Part shown: positions 1 through 8,074 of the stretch, piece after piece
How positions within the stretch are numbered: the stretch's first letter is position 1
How the letters are laid out: each line of letters begins with the position of its first letter
Source: Lachnospiraceae bacterium
GTDB taxonomy: Bacteria; Bacillota; Clostridia; Lachnospirales; Lachnospiraceae
DNA: 64,000 bases
Reading direction: 5' to 3'
NCBI GenBank assembly: GCA_003979345.1
Contig: RYVZ01000002.1
Span: forward strand, 105,845-169,844
Notes under the pieces: model-generated
Database searches by the model: none
What the model was told of the DNA's origin: nothing
The model's input: only the letters and a program-made list of their open reading frames with translations
Made by a program: the position numbers and the translations under genes

Positions 1-187
1 CTTTGTTCCAAACGTATGCTTCCCGTGTGCGACGATCCACGATCCTGTTTCCAACAAGATCGCGCTCTATTACGGATGCGCGGACAGCTATGTCGGTCTT
101 GCATTTACGAAGCTGGATGAGATCGTTGACTATATTAAGACCCACAGCCATGTAACGGAAAGCGATACCGAGCTTGGTATCCGCTAA
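1..187 (+). CDS. GH130 glycoside phosphorylase, C-terminal fragment
   Basis: This is the 3' end of a gene cut by the left edge; codons read in frame from base 2 and end in TAA at 185-187, giving about 61 residues. The fragment has the family's closing pattern: VCFPCATIHDP, then KIALYYGCADSYVGLA, then a short helix DEIVDYIKTHS. GH130 enzymes phosphorolyse beta-1,4-mannosyl linkages (mannosylglucose or mannooligosaccharides) in the cytoplasm, releasing mannose 1-phosphate. The catalytic Asp lies in the missing part, so the subfamily cannot be set. The esterase and GH1-ManA genes downstream fit a mannan utilisation locus. Confidence 0.75.
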   Translation, partial: FVPNVCFPCATIHDPVSNKIALYYGCADSYVGLAFTKLDEIVDYIKTHSHVTESDTELGIR

Positions 188-247
188 GCATATATGTGGT
201 ATGCAGATCGCAATCTGATACCGCTTAAGCAGAGCCGGAACGTAAGA

Positions 248-285
248 CAGAAAAGAACAAGAGAGGGTTCTCTTGTTCTTTTCTG
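248..285 (+). terminator. Rho-independent terminator after the GH130 gene
   Basis: A perfect 17-bp inverted repeat (CAGAAAAGAACAAGAGA at 248-264, complement at 269-285) has a GGGT loop. The 3' arm is itself T-rich. It lies 60 bp after the GH130 stop and should separate it from the esterase gene. Confidence 0.75.
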
Positions 286-325
286 CTATAGCGCGATATG
301 ATATAATGTCGTCAGATATGATACC

Positions 326-380
326 AGCGTCGAGCGAAGCGAGTGTGCATCGCGAAGCGTAAGCATGTGCGGAGCACATG
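326..380. repeat. GCGAAGC-type mini-repeats and small hairpin
   Basis: This short run carries GAGCGAAGCGAG, ATCGCGAAGCGT and a clean hairpin CATGTGC-gga-GCACATG (364-380). It is bracketed by two copies of GATATAATG (near 300 and 380). Similar GCGAAGC cores occur near 23002 and 34203. The rest of 188-481 holds only the terminator and an A-rich stretch ending in the AAGGAG site of the next gene. The TATAAT-like words have no convincing -35 partner. Confidence 0.4.
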
Positions 381-481
381 ATATAATGAGCGCAAAAGAA
401 AAACATGAAATAACCGCAAAAGAAAAACAAGCAACACGCAGCGGCATTGAAAAAGTGTATATAAAATAAGGAGAATTCAAA

Positions 482-1600
482 ATGTCTTATCAAATTCACA
501 CTGAAAAGGGACTGGTAAACAGAGGAAACTGGCGGCGTATGAAGGACTGCATGAGACGTGCACAGGGCGGGGACCGCATCACGATCGGATTTATCGGAGG
601 CTCCATCACACAGGGGGCCGTGGCAGAGACACATACGACCTGCTATGCCTATCTTGTTTTTGACTGGTGGGTAAAAAAATTCCCTAAAAGCGCCTTCACC
701 TATGTCAATGCCGGTATCGGAGGGACGACTTCGCAGTTTGGCGTTTCCAGAGTGCAGAGTGATCTGCTGTACAGCCGCCCTGATGCAGTGTTTGTGGAAT
801 TCTCAGTCAATGACGAGAATACGGAATTTTTCAAAGAGACTTATGAGGGGCTAGTGCGCACGATCTATGACGCACCCTTAAAACCTGCGGTTACACTGAT
901 CCATAATATTATGTACGACCACGGAAAGACGGCACAGGAGATTCATCAGGCAGTCGGCGTCCACTACAATCTGCCCTGCGTTGCAATGCAGCCGGTGATC
1001 TATGCGGAAGTGAAGGCGGGACGCATACCGAACCGTGAAATTACGCCGGATGATCTGCATCCGAATACGGCGGGGCATGCGCTTGTCGCGTCAGTCATAA
1101 TTGATTATCTCGAGAAGGTTTATGCGGAATTATCAATAGAGGAGCCGGCGCCCGGAAGCATGCCCGGGCCGATTACCGCGAACCATTATCAGAACAGTGT
1201 GCGTCTGCAAAATGGGAATTGTGATCCTCTTTTAGAGGGATGGACAGTGGATCACACGCCGCAGAGACTTGTGTTAGAAGGATTCAGAAACGGATGGACC
1301 TCCAAGACAAAGGGTGCTAAAATCACATTTGAGGCGGAGGGAAGTGAGATCGCCGTGCAGTACCGCAAGACTGTTCATCATCCTGCGCCTATCGCGTCCG
1401 CGGTCATTGACGGCGATATACGGCATGCGGTGACCCTGGATGCGAATTTTGAGGAGGACTGGGGAGACTGCCTGTTCATGCAGAATCTTATCGTGCATGG
1501 AGAGAATAAAAAGCATACAGTGGAGATCACACTGACGGAAACGCATGAGGACGATGCGGCGGAGTTTTACCTGATCTCACTCATTGTATCACATGAATGA
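482..1600 (+). CDS. SGNH acetyl esterase with C-terminal carbohydrate-binding-like domain (CE17-like)
   Basis: Predicted cytoplasmic carbohydrate acetyl esterase of 372 residues. The SGNH blocks are clear: block I FIGGSITQG with nucleophile Ser41, block II NAGIGGTTS, block III FVEFSVNDEN, and block V DDLHP with Asp190 and His193. The C-terminal part from about residue 235 is beta-rich and resembles the CBM35-type domain of CE17 enzymes, which deacetylate mannooligosaccharides in Roseburia. There is no signal peptide, as expected for an enzyme acting after oligosaccharide import. The start is fixed by AAGGAG eight bases upstream. Neighbouring GH130 and GH1-ManA genes support a role in acetylated beta-mannan use. 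The family is clear; the substrate is inferred. Confidence 0.8.
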   Translation: MSYQIHTEKGLVNRGNWRRMKDCMRRAQGGDRITIGFIGGSITQGAVAETHTTCYAYLVFDWWVKKFPKSAFTYVNAGIGGTTSQFGVSRVQSDLLYSRPDAVFVEFSVNDENTEFFKETYEGLVRTIYDAPLKPAVTLIHNIMYDHGKTAQEIHQAVGVHYNLPCVAMQPVIYAEVKAGRIPNREITPDDLHPNTAGHALVASVIIDYLEKVYAELSIEEPAPGSMPGPITANHYQNSVRLQNGNCDPLLEGWTVDHTPQRLVLEGFRNGWTSKTKGAKITFEAEGSEIAVQYRKTVHHPAPIASAVIDGDIRHAVTLDANFEEDWGDCLFMQNLIVHGENKKHTVEITLTETHEDDAAEFYLISLIVSHE

Positions 1601-1716
1601 GAGAAGCGTCACGGGATAGGTGCTGCAGCCATGAATTTGAATTGATTACATAAAATATACTCCGGTATGGCGGATCAGCGGCCCGCATCATTACGGATTG
1701 TCGGAGAAAGAAAGGC

Positions 1717-4035
1717 TTGGATGATAGGATGTTTCGAGAGGATTTTGTCTGGGGCGTTGCGGCGAGCGCGTACCAGATCGAAGGAAAAGAAGCAGGGGAC
1801 GGTATTGGAAGGAGTATTTGGGATACCTATGCCGACGAAGGAAAGATATACGGCGGGCACCGCGCGGAGACTGCCTGCGATCATATGCACCGCTATGAGG
1901 ACGATTTTGCAATGATGGGCGCGCTCGGCATCCGGGCGTACCGATTTTCCGTCAACTGGTGCAGGATTCTGCCGGACGGCACTGGGGAGGTCAATGAAAA
2001 AGGGATTCTTTTTTACCGGAAGCTGATCAAAAGCATGATCAAAAATGGCGTGACGCCTTATCTGACGCTCTATCACTGGGAGCTGCCGCAGGCGCTTCAG
2101 AATCAGGGCGGCTGGCTCAATGAGAAGTCGATTGAGTGGTTCGGCGAATACGCGCGGGTCATTGCGGAACGCTTTTCCGATCTGGTGGAACATTTTATCA
2201 CGCTCAATGAACCGCAGTGCTTTGTCGGGCTTGCGCATTTGCAGGGCGTGCAGGCGCCCGGCTTAAAGATGTCCTATGCGGAGACGTTTCAGATTGCGCA
2301 TAATGCGCTGCGCGCGCACGGACAGGCGGTCATCAATCTGCGCAAGTATGCATGCCGTCCGGTCAAGGTCAGCATTTCTCTAACCTGCGGCGTGGCGATA
2401 CCGAAGACAGATGCGCCGGCGGATATCGAGGCGGCGCGAAAGGTCTATTTTGGCTTTTATAATGATACGAGCAATTGGGCATGGAACATGGGCTGGTTTT
2501 CCGACGCTGTGTTTTTGGGAAAGTATCCGGACGAGGGCATCCGGAAATTCCAAAAATGGCTGCCAAAGATCACGAAAGAAGATATGGAGCTGATCTCACA
2601 GCCGCTTGATTTCATGGGAACGAATATTTATAACGGATATTATGTCGGGGCGGGAGAAGACGGAGAACCGAAGTTCTATGACTATGAATACGGTGCGCCG
2701 CAGACCGGGACAGGATGGCCGATGACGCCGGAATGCATTTACTGGGGACTGCGGTTTGCTTATGAGCGGTATCATTTGCCGGTCCATGTGACGGAAAACG
2801 GTGTGTGCTACCGTGATATCGTATCGCCGGACGGCCGTGTGCACGATACGAACCGCTGTACGTTTTTAGATGCGTATTTATCAGAGGTACAGCGCGCGGC
2901 GGATGAGGGTGTGGATGTCAGAGGTTATTTTTTATGGACGTTTCTTGACAATTTTGAATGGTCGGAAGGTTATAAGGATCGGTTTGGCATCATTCATGTG
3001 GACTACGCGACATTAAAGAGAACCGCGAAGGACTCTGCCTACTGGTATGCCGAAACGATCAGAACAAACGGGAGGAATTTGAGTATGAATCAGGAAAAAA
3101 AGCCAGTTCTTTTTTTGAATCCGGTATTTAAGCAGATGATCTGGGGCGGAAACCGTCTTGGAACGGTCTGGGGGTATCCGATTCCCGGGGACGATACCGG
3201 AGAGTGCTGGGCGGTCAGCGCGCATCCGAACGGGGACTGCGTTGTGCGTGAAGGAATGTATGAGGGAAAGACCTTATCGGAATTGTGGGATACACATCCG
3301 GAGTTGTTCGGCAATACAGGCTTAGACCGCTTCCCATTGCTCATTAAGATCATTGACGCGAAATCGGACTTAAGCATTCAGGTGCATCCTGACGATATCT
3401 ATGCAAAGAAGAATGAAAACGGCTCACTCGGAAAAACCGAATGCTGGTATATTCTCGATTGTAATGAGGACGCAAAGCTTGTGATCGGGCATAATGCATC
3501 CTCCAAAGAGGAACTTCGGAGCATGATCGAAGAAAAGCGGTGGGGAGAACTGATCCGAGAAATACCCGTGAAAAAGGGAGACTTTATCCAGATCGATCCG
3601 GGAACCGTTCACGCGATCAAGGGCGGTCTGATGATCTTGGAGACACAGCAGAACAGCGACATTACTTACCGCGTTTATGATTATGACCGCATGAGCAACG
3701 GGAAACCGCGCGAGCTTCATATTGAAAAGAGCATCGATGTGATCACGGTGCCTGCCAAACCGGTGGGGGAAAGTGTCATGACGCCGGAGGGACTTCCTGA
3801 GAATCAGATGAATCCGTTGATCGTCTGCGATTATTATAAGGTGTGGAAGCTGAATGTGACGGAGCCAGTGACGCTTTCCCAGAACGAGCCGTTCCTGATC
3901 ATGAGTGTGATCGAAGGAAGCGGACTTCTTGACGGAGAGCTGATCAAGAAGGGCGACCACTTCATTCTTCCGGCGGGATACGGGACGTTCCACATGCAGG
4001 GAAACATGGAACTGATCGCGTCCACGGTAAAGTGA
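1717..4035 (+). CDS. GH1 beta-glucosidase fused in frame to class I mannose-6-phosphate isomerase
   Basis: One 772-codon frame encodes two complete enzymes. Residues 1-456 are a GH1 glycosidase with acid/base Glu165 in LNEP and nucleophile Glu360 in VTENG. Residues 457-772 are a class I phosphomannose isomerase (NPVFKQMIWGG, QVHPDD, GTVHAIKGG), about the size of a free-standing Bacillus ManA. The first enzyme would cleave beta-glucosyl or beta-mannosyl disaccharides; the second converts mannose 6-phosphate to fructose 6-phosphate. At the junction Met457 (3085) is preceded by GGAGG at 3071-3075 with a 9-base spacer, so ManA may also be made alone. The first start is TTG 1717 or, closer to family practice, ATG 1729. 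There is no stop between the domains, so this is either a true fusion or a lost stop. Confidence 0.85.
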   Translation: MDDRMFREDFVWGVAASAYQIEGKEAGDGIGRSIWDTYADEGKIYGGHRAETACDHMHRYEDDFAMMGALGIRAYRFSVNWCRILPDGTGEVNEKGILFYRKLIKSMIKNGVTPYLTLYHWELPQALQNQGGWLNEKSIEWFGEYARVIAERFSDLVEHFITLNEPQCFVGLAHLQGVQAPGLKMSYAETFQIAHNALRAHGQAVINLRKYACRPVKVSISLTCGVAIPKTDAPADIEAARKVYFGFYNDTSNWAWNMGWFSDAVFLGKYPDEGIRKFQKWLPKITKEDMELISQPLDFMGTNIYNGYYVGAGEDGEPKFYDYEYGAPQTGTGWPMTPECIYWGLRFAYERYHLPVHVTENGVCYRDIVSPDGRVHDTNRCTFLDAYLSEVQRAADEGVDVRGYFLWTFLDNFEWSEGYKDRFGIIHVDYATLKRTAKDSAYWYAETIRTNGRNLSMNQEKKPVLFLNPVFKQMIWGGNRLGTVWGYPIPGDDTGECWAVSAHPNGDCVVREGMYEGKTLSELWDTHPELFGNTGLDRFPLLIKIIDAKSDLSIQVHPDDIYAKKNENGSLGKTECWYILDCNEDAKLVIGHNASSKEELRSMIEEKRWGELIREIPVKKGDFIQIDPGTVHAIKGGLMILETQQNSDITYRVYDYDRMSNGKPRELHIEKSIDVITVPAKPVGESVMTPEGLPENQMNPLIVCDYYKVWKLNVTEPVTLSQNEPFLIMSVIEGSGLLDGELIKKGDHFILPAGYGTFHMQGNMELIASTVK

Positions 4036-4090
4036 AATACGCGTATTGATTTTGTATGGGAATGAAGGAAGACGGTAAGGAGAAGGTAAT

Positions 4091-5290
4091 ATGCTTTCAA
4101 AAAAATATCGGGATATGCTTTCGGCGAGATCCGTGATCCGCAGCCTGTCGGAGTATGCAGCTGCGCGGGGGAAGCAGATCGGTTATGAGAATGTATTTGA
4201 TTACAGTCTGGGAAACCCCTCGGTCGATGTGCCGAAATCTTATACGGATACACTCATCCGGCTGCTGCGCGAAGAAAATCCGATGACGCTGCACGGCTAC
4301 AGTCCGACTCTGACGATTCCTGCTGTCAGGGAAGCGGTCGCGCACAACTTAAACCGGCGTTTTGGCATGAATTATCAAAAAGAGCATATCTTTATGGTGA
4401 GCGGCGCGGCGGCAGCGATCGCGCATGCGGTCCGCCTTGTGGCGGAACCGGGGGACGAGATCATTACATTTGCCCCGTTTTTCCCGGAATATCATCCGTA
4501 TGTAGACTTAAGCGGCGCAAGACTGAAGGTGGTTCCGGCGCATACACAGGATTTTCAGATTCATTTTGAAGCGCTTGACGCTGCCATGAATGAGAAGGTT
4601 TCGGCAGTGCTGATCAATACGCCGAACAATCCGTCTGGCGTTGTCTATTCAGAAGTAACATTGAAACGCCTGTCTTCTTACCTTCGTGATAAAGAGCGGG
4701 AATACGGGCATGAAATCTATCTGATCTCCGACGAGCCGTACCGGGAGATCGTCTTTGACGGCATGACTGCTCCGTATCCGGCAAATTACTATGAAAAGAC
4801 GATCACCTGCTATTCATGGTCGAAATCTCTGTCCGTTCCGGGGGACCGGATCGGATATGTGGCAGTTCATCCGGACTGCCCCGGCGCGGAGCTGATGATC
4901 CCGATGTGCGGGCAGATCTCGCGCGGCATTGGACATAACTGCCCGACGGCAATGGTGCAGCTAGCGGTCGCGGAGAACTTAGATGTGACGGCGGACATGG
5001 AGGTTTATGAGACAAACCGGAATCTTCTGTATGATGAATTGATAAAGCTTGGCTTTACACTCGTGCGTCCGGTAGGGACCTTTTATATTTTTCCAAAGGC
5101 GCTTGAGGAGGATGCGGCGGCATTTTGTGAAAAAGCCAAAAAGTATGATCTGATCCTCGTGCCCGGAGACAGCTTCGGATGTCCCGGCCATTTCCGCATG
5201 GCATACTGCATCGACACGGAAAAAGTAAAACGCTCGATTCCCGCGCTCAGGCGTTTTGTGCAGGAAGAATACGGGGACGCCCGACTGTAA
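4091..5290 (+). CDS. PLP-dependent class I/II aminotransferase
   Basis: Fold-type I aminotransferase of 399 residues, related to aspartate/aromatic aminotransferases. Visible features are the NPSV/SPTLTIPAVREAV substrate region, NTPNNPSG, the SDEPYREI Asp-Tyr motif and the PLP lysine Lys245 in SWSKSLSVPGDR. It probably transfers amino groups between an amino acid and 2-oxoglutarate or pyruvate; the specificity cannot be read. It starts 55 bp after the GH1-ManA gene behind AAGGAGAAGGT and may share its transcript. A role in sugar metabolism is not implied by the sequence. Confidence 0.8.
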   Translation: MLSKKYRDMLSARSVIRSLSEYAAARGKQIGYENVFDYSLGNPSVDVPKSYTDTLIRLLREENPMTLHGYSPTLTIPAVREAVAHNLNRRFGMNYQKEHIFMVSGAAAAIAHAVRLVAEPGDEIITFAPFFPEYHPYVDLSGARLKVVPAHTQDFQIHFEALDAAMNEKVSAVLINTPNNPSGVVYSEVTLKRLSSYLRDKEREYGHEIYLISDEPYREIVFDGMTAPYPANYYEKTITCYSWSKSLSVPGDRIGYVAVHPDCPGAELMIPMCGQISRGIGHNCPTAMVQLAVAENLDVTADMEVYETNRNLLYDELIKLGFTLVRPVGTFYIFPKALEEDAAAFCEKAKKYDLILVPGDSFGCPGHFRMAYCIDTEKVKRSIPALRRFVQEEYGDARL

Positions 5291-5341
5291 AGATTTGAAT
5301 AGGCAATCGCCAGAAAGATTTGGACTTTGAAAGGAGAACTC

Positions 5342-6169
5342 ATGCTTGAATTTCTAAAAGCAGTCCTGTTTGGTATCGTGGAGGGAATCACAGAGTGGCT
5401 TCCGATCAGCAGTACGGGACATATGATCCTGTTAAATGAACTGATGCCGCTCAAGGTGTCCGAAGAATTTTACAGCATGTTCGAGGTGGTTATCCAGCTC
5501 GGAGCGATCATGGCGGTCGTCGTGCTCTTTTGGAATCAAATTTGGCCGTTTCAGTGGAAGGACAAAACAAAGCCCGTCATAAAAAAAGATATTTTTGTGA
5601 TGTGGTTTCAGATTCTGGCGGCATGTATTCCGGCGGCGGTGGTAGGACTATTATTTGATGATGTGCTGGAAAAATATCTATATAATTATGTTGTGGTAGC
5701 GCTGGCGCTGATTGTGTTCGGCGTCGCGTTCATTGCCGTGGAAAACCGTAACCGGGGGATGCAGCCGGTCGTGACCAGCTTAAGCCAGATGACCTATAAG
5801 GCTGCGCTGATCATCGGTATGTTTCAGCTCATCGCAGCGGTCTTTCCCGGGACGTCCCGTTCGGGAGCAACCATTATCGGTGCGCTGATGATCGGCGTAT
5901 CCAGAACCGTTGCAGCGGAGTTTACATTTTTTCTGGCGATCCCGGTCATGTTCGGTGCAAGCCTGCTGAAACTTGTAAAGCATGGCTTTTCCTTTACGGG
6001 ACAGGAGGCATGGATCTTAACGATCGGTATGTTTGTCGCATTTGCCGTATCCCTTTTTGTATTAAAATTTTTGATGGGTTATATTAAAAAGCATGATTTC
6101 AAAGTTTTTGGATGGTACCGTATCGCGCTTGGTATGACGGTATTGCTCTATTTTCTGGTGTTCAGATAA
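5342..6169 (+). CDS. uppP: undecaprenyl-diphosphatase
   Basis: Integral membrane phosphatase that recycles undecaprenyl diphosphate to the monophosphate carrier for peptidoglycan and surface polymers; its loss or dosage alters bacitracin sensitivity. The 275 residues carry both BacA/UppP signatures: EGITEWLPISSTGH near the N-terminus, and PGTSRSGAT followed by a GVSR loop near the middle. About eight hydrophobic segments are present. ATG 5342 is chosen because AAGGAG ends five bases upstream; a TTG 15 bases earlier overlaps that site. It is 51 bp after the aminotransferase. The surface glycopolymer cluster at 47933-59104 would also depend on this carrier. Confidence 0.93.
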   Translation: MLEFLKAVLFGIVEGITEWLPISSTGHMILLNELMPLKVSEEFYSMFEVVIQLGAIMAVVVLFWNQIWPFQWKDKTKPVIKKDIFVMWFQILAACIPAAVVGLLFDDVLEKYLYNYVVVALALIVFGVAFIAVENRNRGMQPVVTSLSQMTYKAALIIGMFQLIAAVFPGTSRSGATIIGALMIGVSRTVAAEFTFFLAIPVMFGASLLKLVKHGFSFTGQEAWILTIGMFVAFAVSLFVLKFLMGYIKKHDFKVFGWYRIALGMTVLLYFLVFR

Positions 6170-6260
6170 TTTTTTGCGGGATTTCATTGTGCATAATTAT
6201 GAAAAAACTAAGAAAATATATCCTAAAAATATGCAAACAAACGAAAATGCAGACTTTTGT

Positions 6261-6289
6261 TTGACTTTTTGCGTCATATGCGATACAGT
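6261..6289 (+). promoter_or_regulatory. Sigma-A promoter for the DUF6465 gene
   Basis: TTGACT (6261-6266) and TACAGT (6284-6289) are separated by exactly 17 bases. The site lies about 110 bp upstream of the start at 6400. Confidence 0.6.
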
Positions 6290-6399
6290 GCAATTGTATG
6301 AAATATAGGTAATACTTTGCAGCCGATAGTGAATGCACCGGCAGCAGGGCAATAATAAAAAAAGCAAAGACACAGAGTATGATGTGTAAGGGAGGATGT

Positions 6400-6834
6400 A
6401 TGGCTGAAATGAAAAAACCTGCAGCTGATAAGGTGGCAGCGAAAAACACGGTTACAACGACGGAAGCGACAGCACCTGTTGAAGTAAAAGCAGAGGTAAA
6501 GGCGGAGGAGACGGCGCCTGTTGTAAAGAAGAAACCGGGACGTAAGCCGGGTTCTAAGAATGCGGTCAAGAAAGCGCCGGCAGTAAAGAAAGCTGCAGAG
6601 AAGGAAGAGAAGAAAGAAACCATGAATAAGAAAGTAAAGAACAGCATCACGTTAGAGCTGAACGGCTATTCTTATACGGAAGAGTCTTTGGTGCAGAGTG
6701 CAAAGGACGTTTGGGTATATGATCTTGGCAGAGATGTTAAGGATTTCAAATCCGTAGAGCTTTATGTGAAGCCGGAAGATAAGGCAGTTTACTATGTCAT
6801 CAATGGCGAAGTAAAGGGCAGCTACGGTTTATAA
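6400..6834 (+). CDS. DUF6465-like protein with Lys/Ala-rich, AT-hook-like N-terminus
   Basis: Small basic protein of 144 residues, function unknown. The first 75 residues are low-complexity Lys/Ala/Glu/Val with a KKKPGRKPGSKN stretch that resembles an AT-hook or histone-H1-like tail. The last 65 residues form a compact domain (ITLELNGYSYTEESL ... SVELYVKPEDKAVYYVING), which I match to DUF6465, common in Lachnospiraceae. ATG 6400 is chosen because GGGAGG precedes it by about 8 bases; an upstream in-frame ATG at 6379 covers this site. It has its own promoter and terminator, so it is monocistronic. DNA binding by the tail is an inference. Confidence 0.6.
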   Translation: MAEMKKPAADKVAAKNTVTTTEATAPVEVKAEVKAEETAPVVKKKPGRKPGSKNAVKKAPAVKKAAEKEEKKETMNKKVKNSITLELNGYSYTEESLVQSAKDVWVYDLGRDVKDFKSVELYVKPEDKAVYYVINGEVKGSYGL

Positions 6835-6886
6835 TAAGAGTTTTTTGCAGGACTTGCAGAAGAAGACAATTTACTATCATTAAAAA

Positions 6887-6918
6887 GATTTTCGCTTGCG
6901 CGAAAGTCTTTTTTTTAT
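6887..6918 (+). terminator. Terminator after the DUF6465 gene
   Basis: The arms GATTTTCGC (6887-6895) and GCGAAAGTC (6900-6908) pair with one G-U and a TTGC loop. A run of T follows. Confidence 0.8.
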
Positions 6919-6935
6919 TATTTTTCAAAAATCAG

Positions 6936-6966
6936 TTGACAATATAGAAGGTAAGTGATAATTTAT
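6936..6966 (+). promoter_or_regulatory. Promoter of the hrcA-dnaK operon
   Basis: TTGACA at 6936-6941 is followed by an A/T-rich -10 region (GATAAT 6957-6962 or TAATTT 6959-6964). The CIRCE operator starts about 12 bases further on, so HrcA bound there would block the promoter. Confidence 0.65.
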
Positions 6967-6977
6967 GTATGAAGATA

Positions 6978-7004
6978 TTAGCACTCTATCTAAATGAGTG
7001 CTAA
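6978..7004 (+). promoter_or_regulatory. CIRCE operator (HrcA binding site)
   Basis: Perfect inverted repeat TTAGCACTC (6978-6986), 9-base spacer, GAGTGCTAA (6996-7004). This is the consensus CIRCE element. Its place just before hrcA shows autoregulated class I heat-shock control of the operon. Confidence 0.97.
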
Positions 7005-7028
7005 CAGACAAAAGGAAGGTGATCACGG

Positions 7029-8057
7029 GTGGTTCTGGATGATAGAAAAATGAAAATTCTGCAGGCGATCATCCGCAATTACCTGGAAACGGGAGAACCG
7101 GTCGGGAGCAGGACGATTTCTAAATATACGGACCTGAACCTAAGCTCGGCGACCATTCGCAATGAAATGGCGGATCTGGAAGAGCTCGGTTATATTTTGC
7201 AGCCACACACTTCTGCAGGGCGGATTCCGTCTGATAAGGGCTATCGCCTGTACGTCGATCATATGATGGCGGATAAAGAGCGCGAAGTCAATGAGATGAA
7301 GGAGATGCTTCTCGAAAAGGAAGAGAAGATGGACCGCCTCTTACAGCAGGCGGCGAGGGTGCTGGCGACGAATACGAATTATGCCGCGATGATCTCGGCG
7401 CCGCAGATCTTCGGAAATAAGCTCAAATTTATCCAACTGACAAAGGTGGATGCGGGGCAGCTCTTAGCGGTGATCGTCGTGGAAGGAAATGTGATCAAGA
7501 ACGAGATGCTTACCGTGGAAGAGGAGCTTTCCGATGAGACGGTCTTAAAGCTGAACATTCTTCTGAATACGCAGCTCGGCGGACTATCTGTCAATGAGAT
7601 CAGTCTGGGTATGATTTCGGCAATGAAGCAACAGGCAGGCATTCACAGCGGCATCGTAGGTGATATCATTGACGCGGTTGCAGCGGCGATTCAGTCTGAT
7701 GAAGATCTCGAGATCTATACGAGCGGTACGAATAATATTTTCCGGTATCCCGAGCTGGCAGACCAGAGACGGGCCAGCGAACTGATCACGACGTTTGAGG
7801 AAAAGCAGGAACTGACGCAGATCGTGCAGGAGACGCTTTCGGATGACGGGAACACGGGGATCAAAGTCTACATTGGTGATGAGACTCCTGTGCAGCATAT
7901 GAGGGATTGCAGTGTCGTGACTGCTACGTATGAGCTGGGCGAGGGCATGAAGGGGACGATCGGTATCATCGGCCCGAAGCGTATGGATTATGAAAAGGCA
8001 GTCGGCAGCTTGAAAACAGTTATGACGCAGCTTGAGGAGATATATAAGAAAAAGTAA
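7029..8057 (+). CDS. hrcA: heat-inducible transcription repressor HrcA
   Basis: Repressor of class I heat-shock genes; it binds CIRCE and is kept active by GroE chaperones. The 342 residues show the N-terminal winged helix (TGEPVGSRTISK, SSATIRNEMADLEELGY) and the C-terminal GAF-like dimerisation region ending in GPKRMDYEKAVGSL. The start is GTG 7029, nine bases after AGGAAGG. It is the first gene of the hrcA-grpE-dnaK-dnaJ operon, directly behind a perfect CIRCE site. Length is normal for the family. Confidence 0.96.
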   Translation: MVLDDRKMKILQAIIRNYLETGEPVGSRTISKYTDLNLSSATIRNEMADLEELGYILQPHTSAGRIPSDKGYRLYVDHMMADKEREVNEMKEMLLEKEEKMDRLLQQAARVLATNTNYAAMISAPQIFGNKLKFIQLTKVDAGQLLAVIVVEGNVIKNEMLTVEEELSDETVLKLNILLNTQLGGLSVNEISLGMISAMKQQAGIHSGIVGDIIDAVAAAIQSDEDLEIYTSGTNNIFRYPELADQRRASELITTFEEKQELTQIVQETLSDDGNTGIKVYIGDETPVQHMRDCSVVTATYELGEGMKGTIGIIGPKRMDYEKAVGSLKTVMTQLEEIYKKK

Positions 8058-8074
8058 GTAAGGAGATGAGTCCA

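Noticed and set aside
1675..2238. 187-codon reverse open frame
   Set aside because: Complementary to the GH1 coding region with its catalytic motifs; a shadow of codon bias.
3424..3993. 189-codon reverse open frame
   Set aside because: Lies wholly inside the ManA half on the opposite strand; no homology features.
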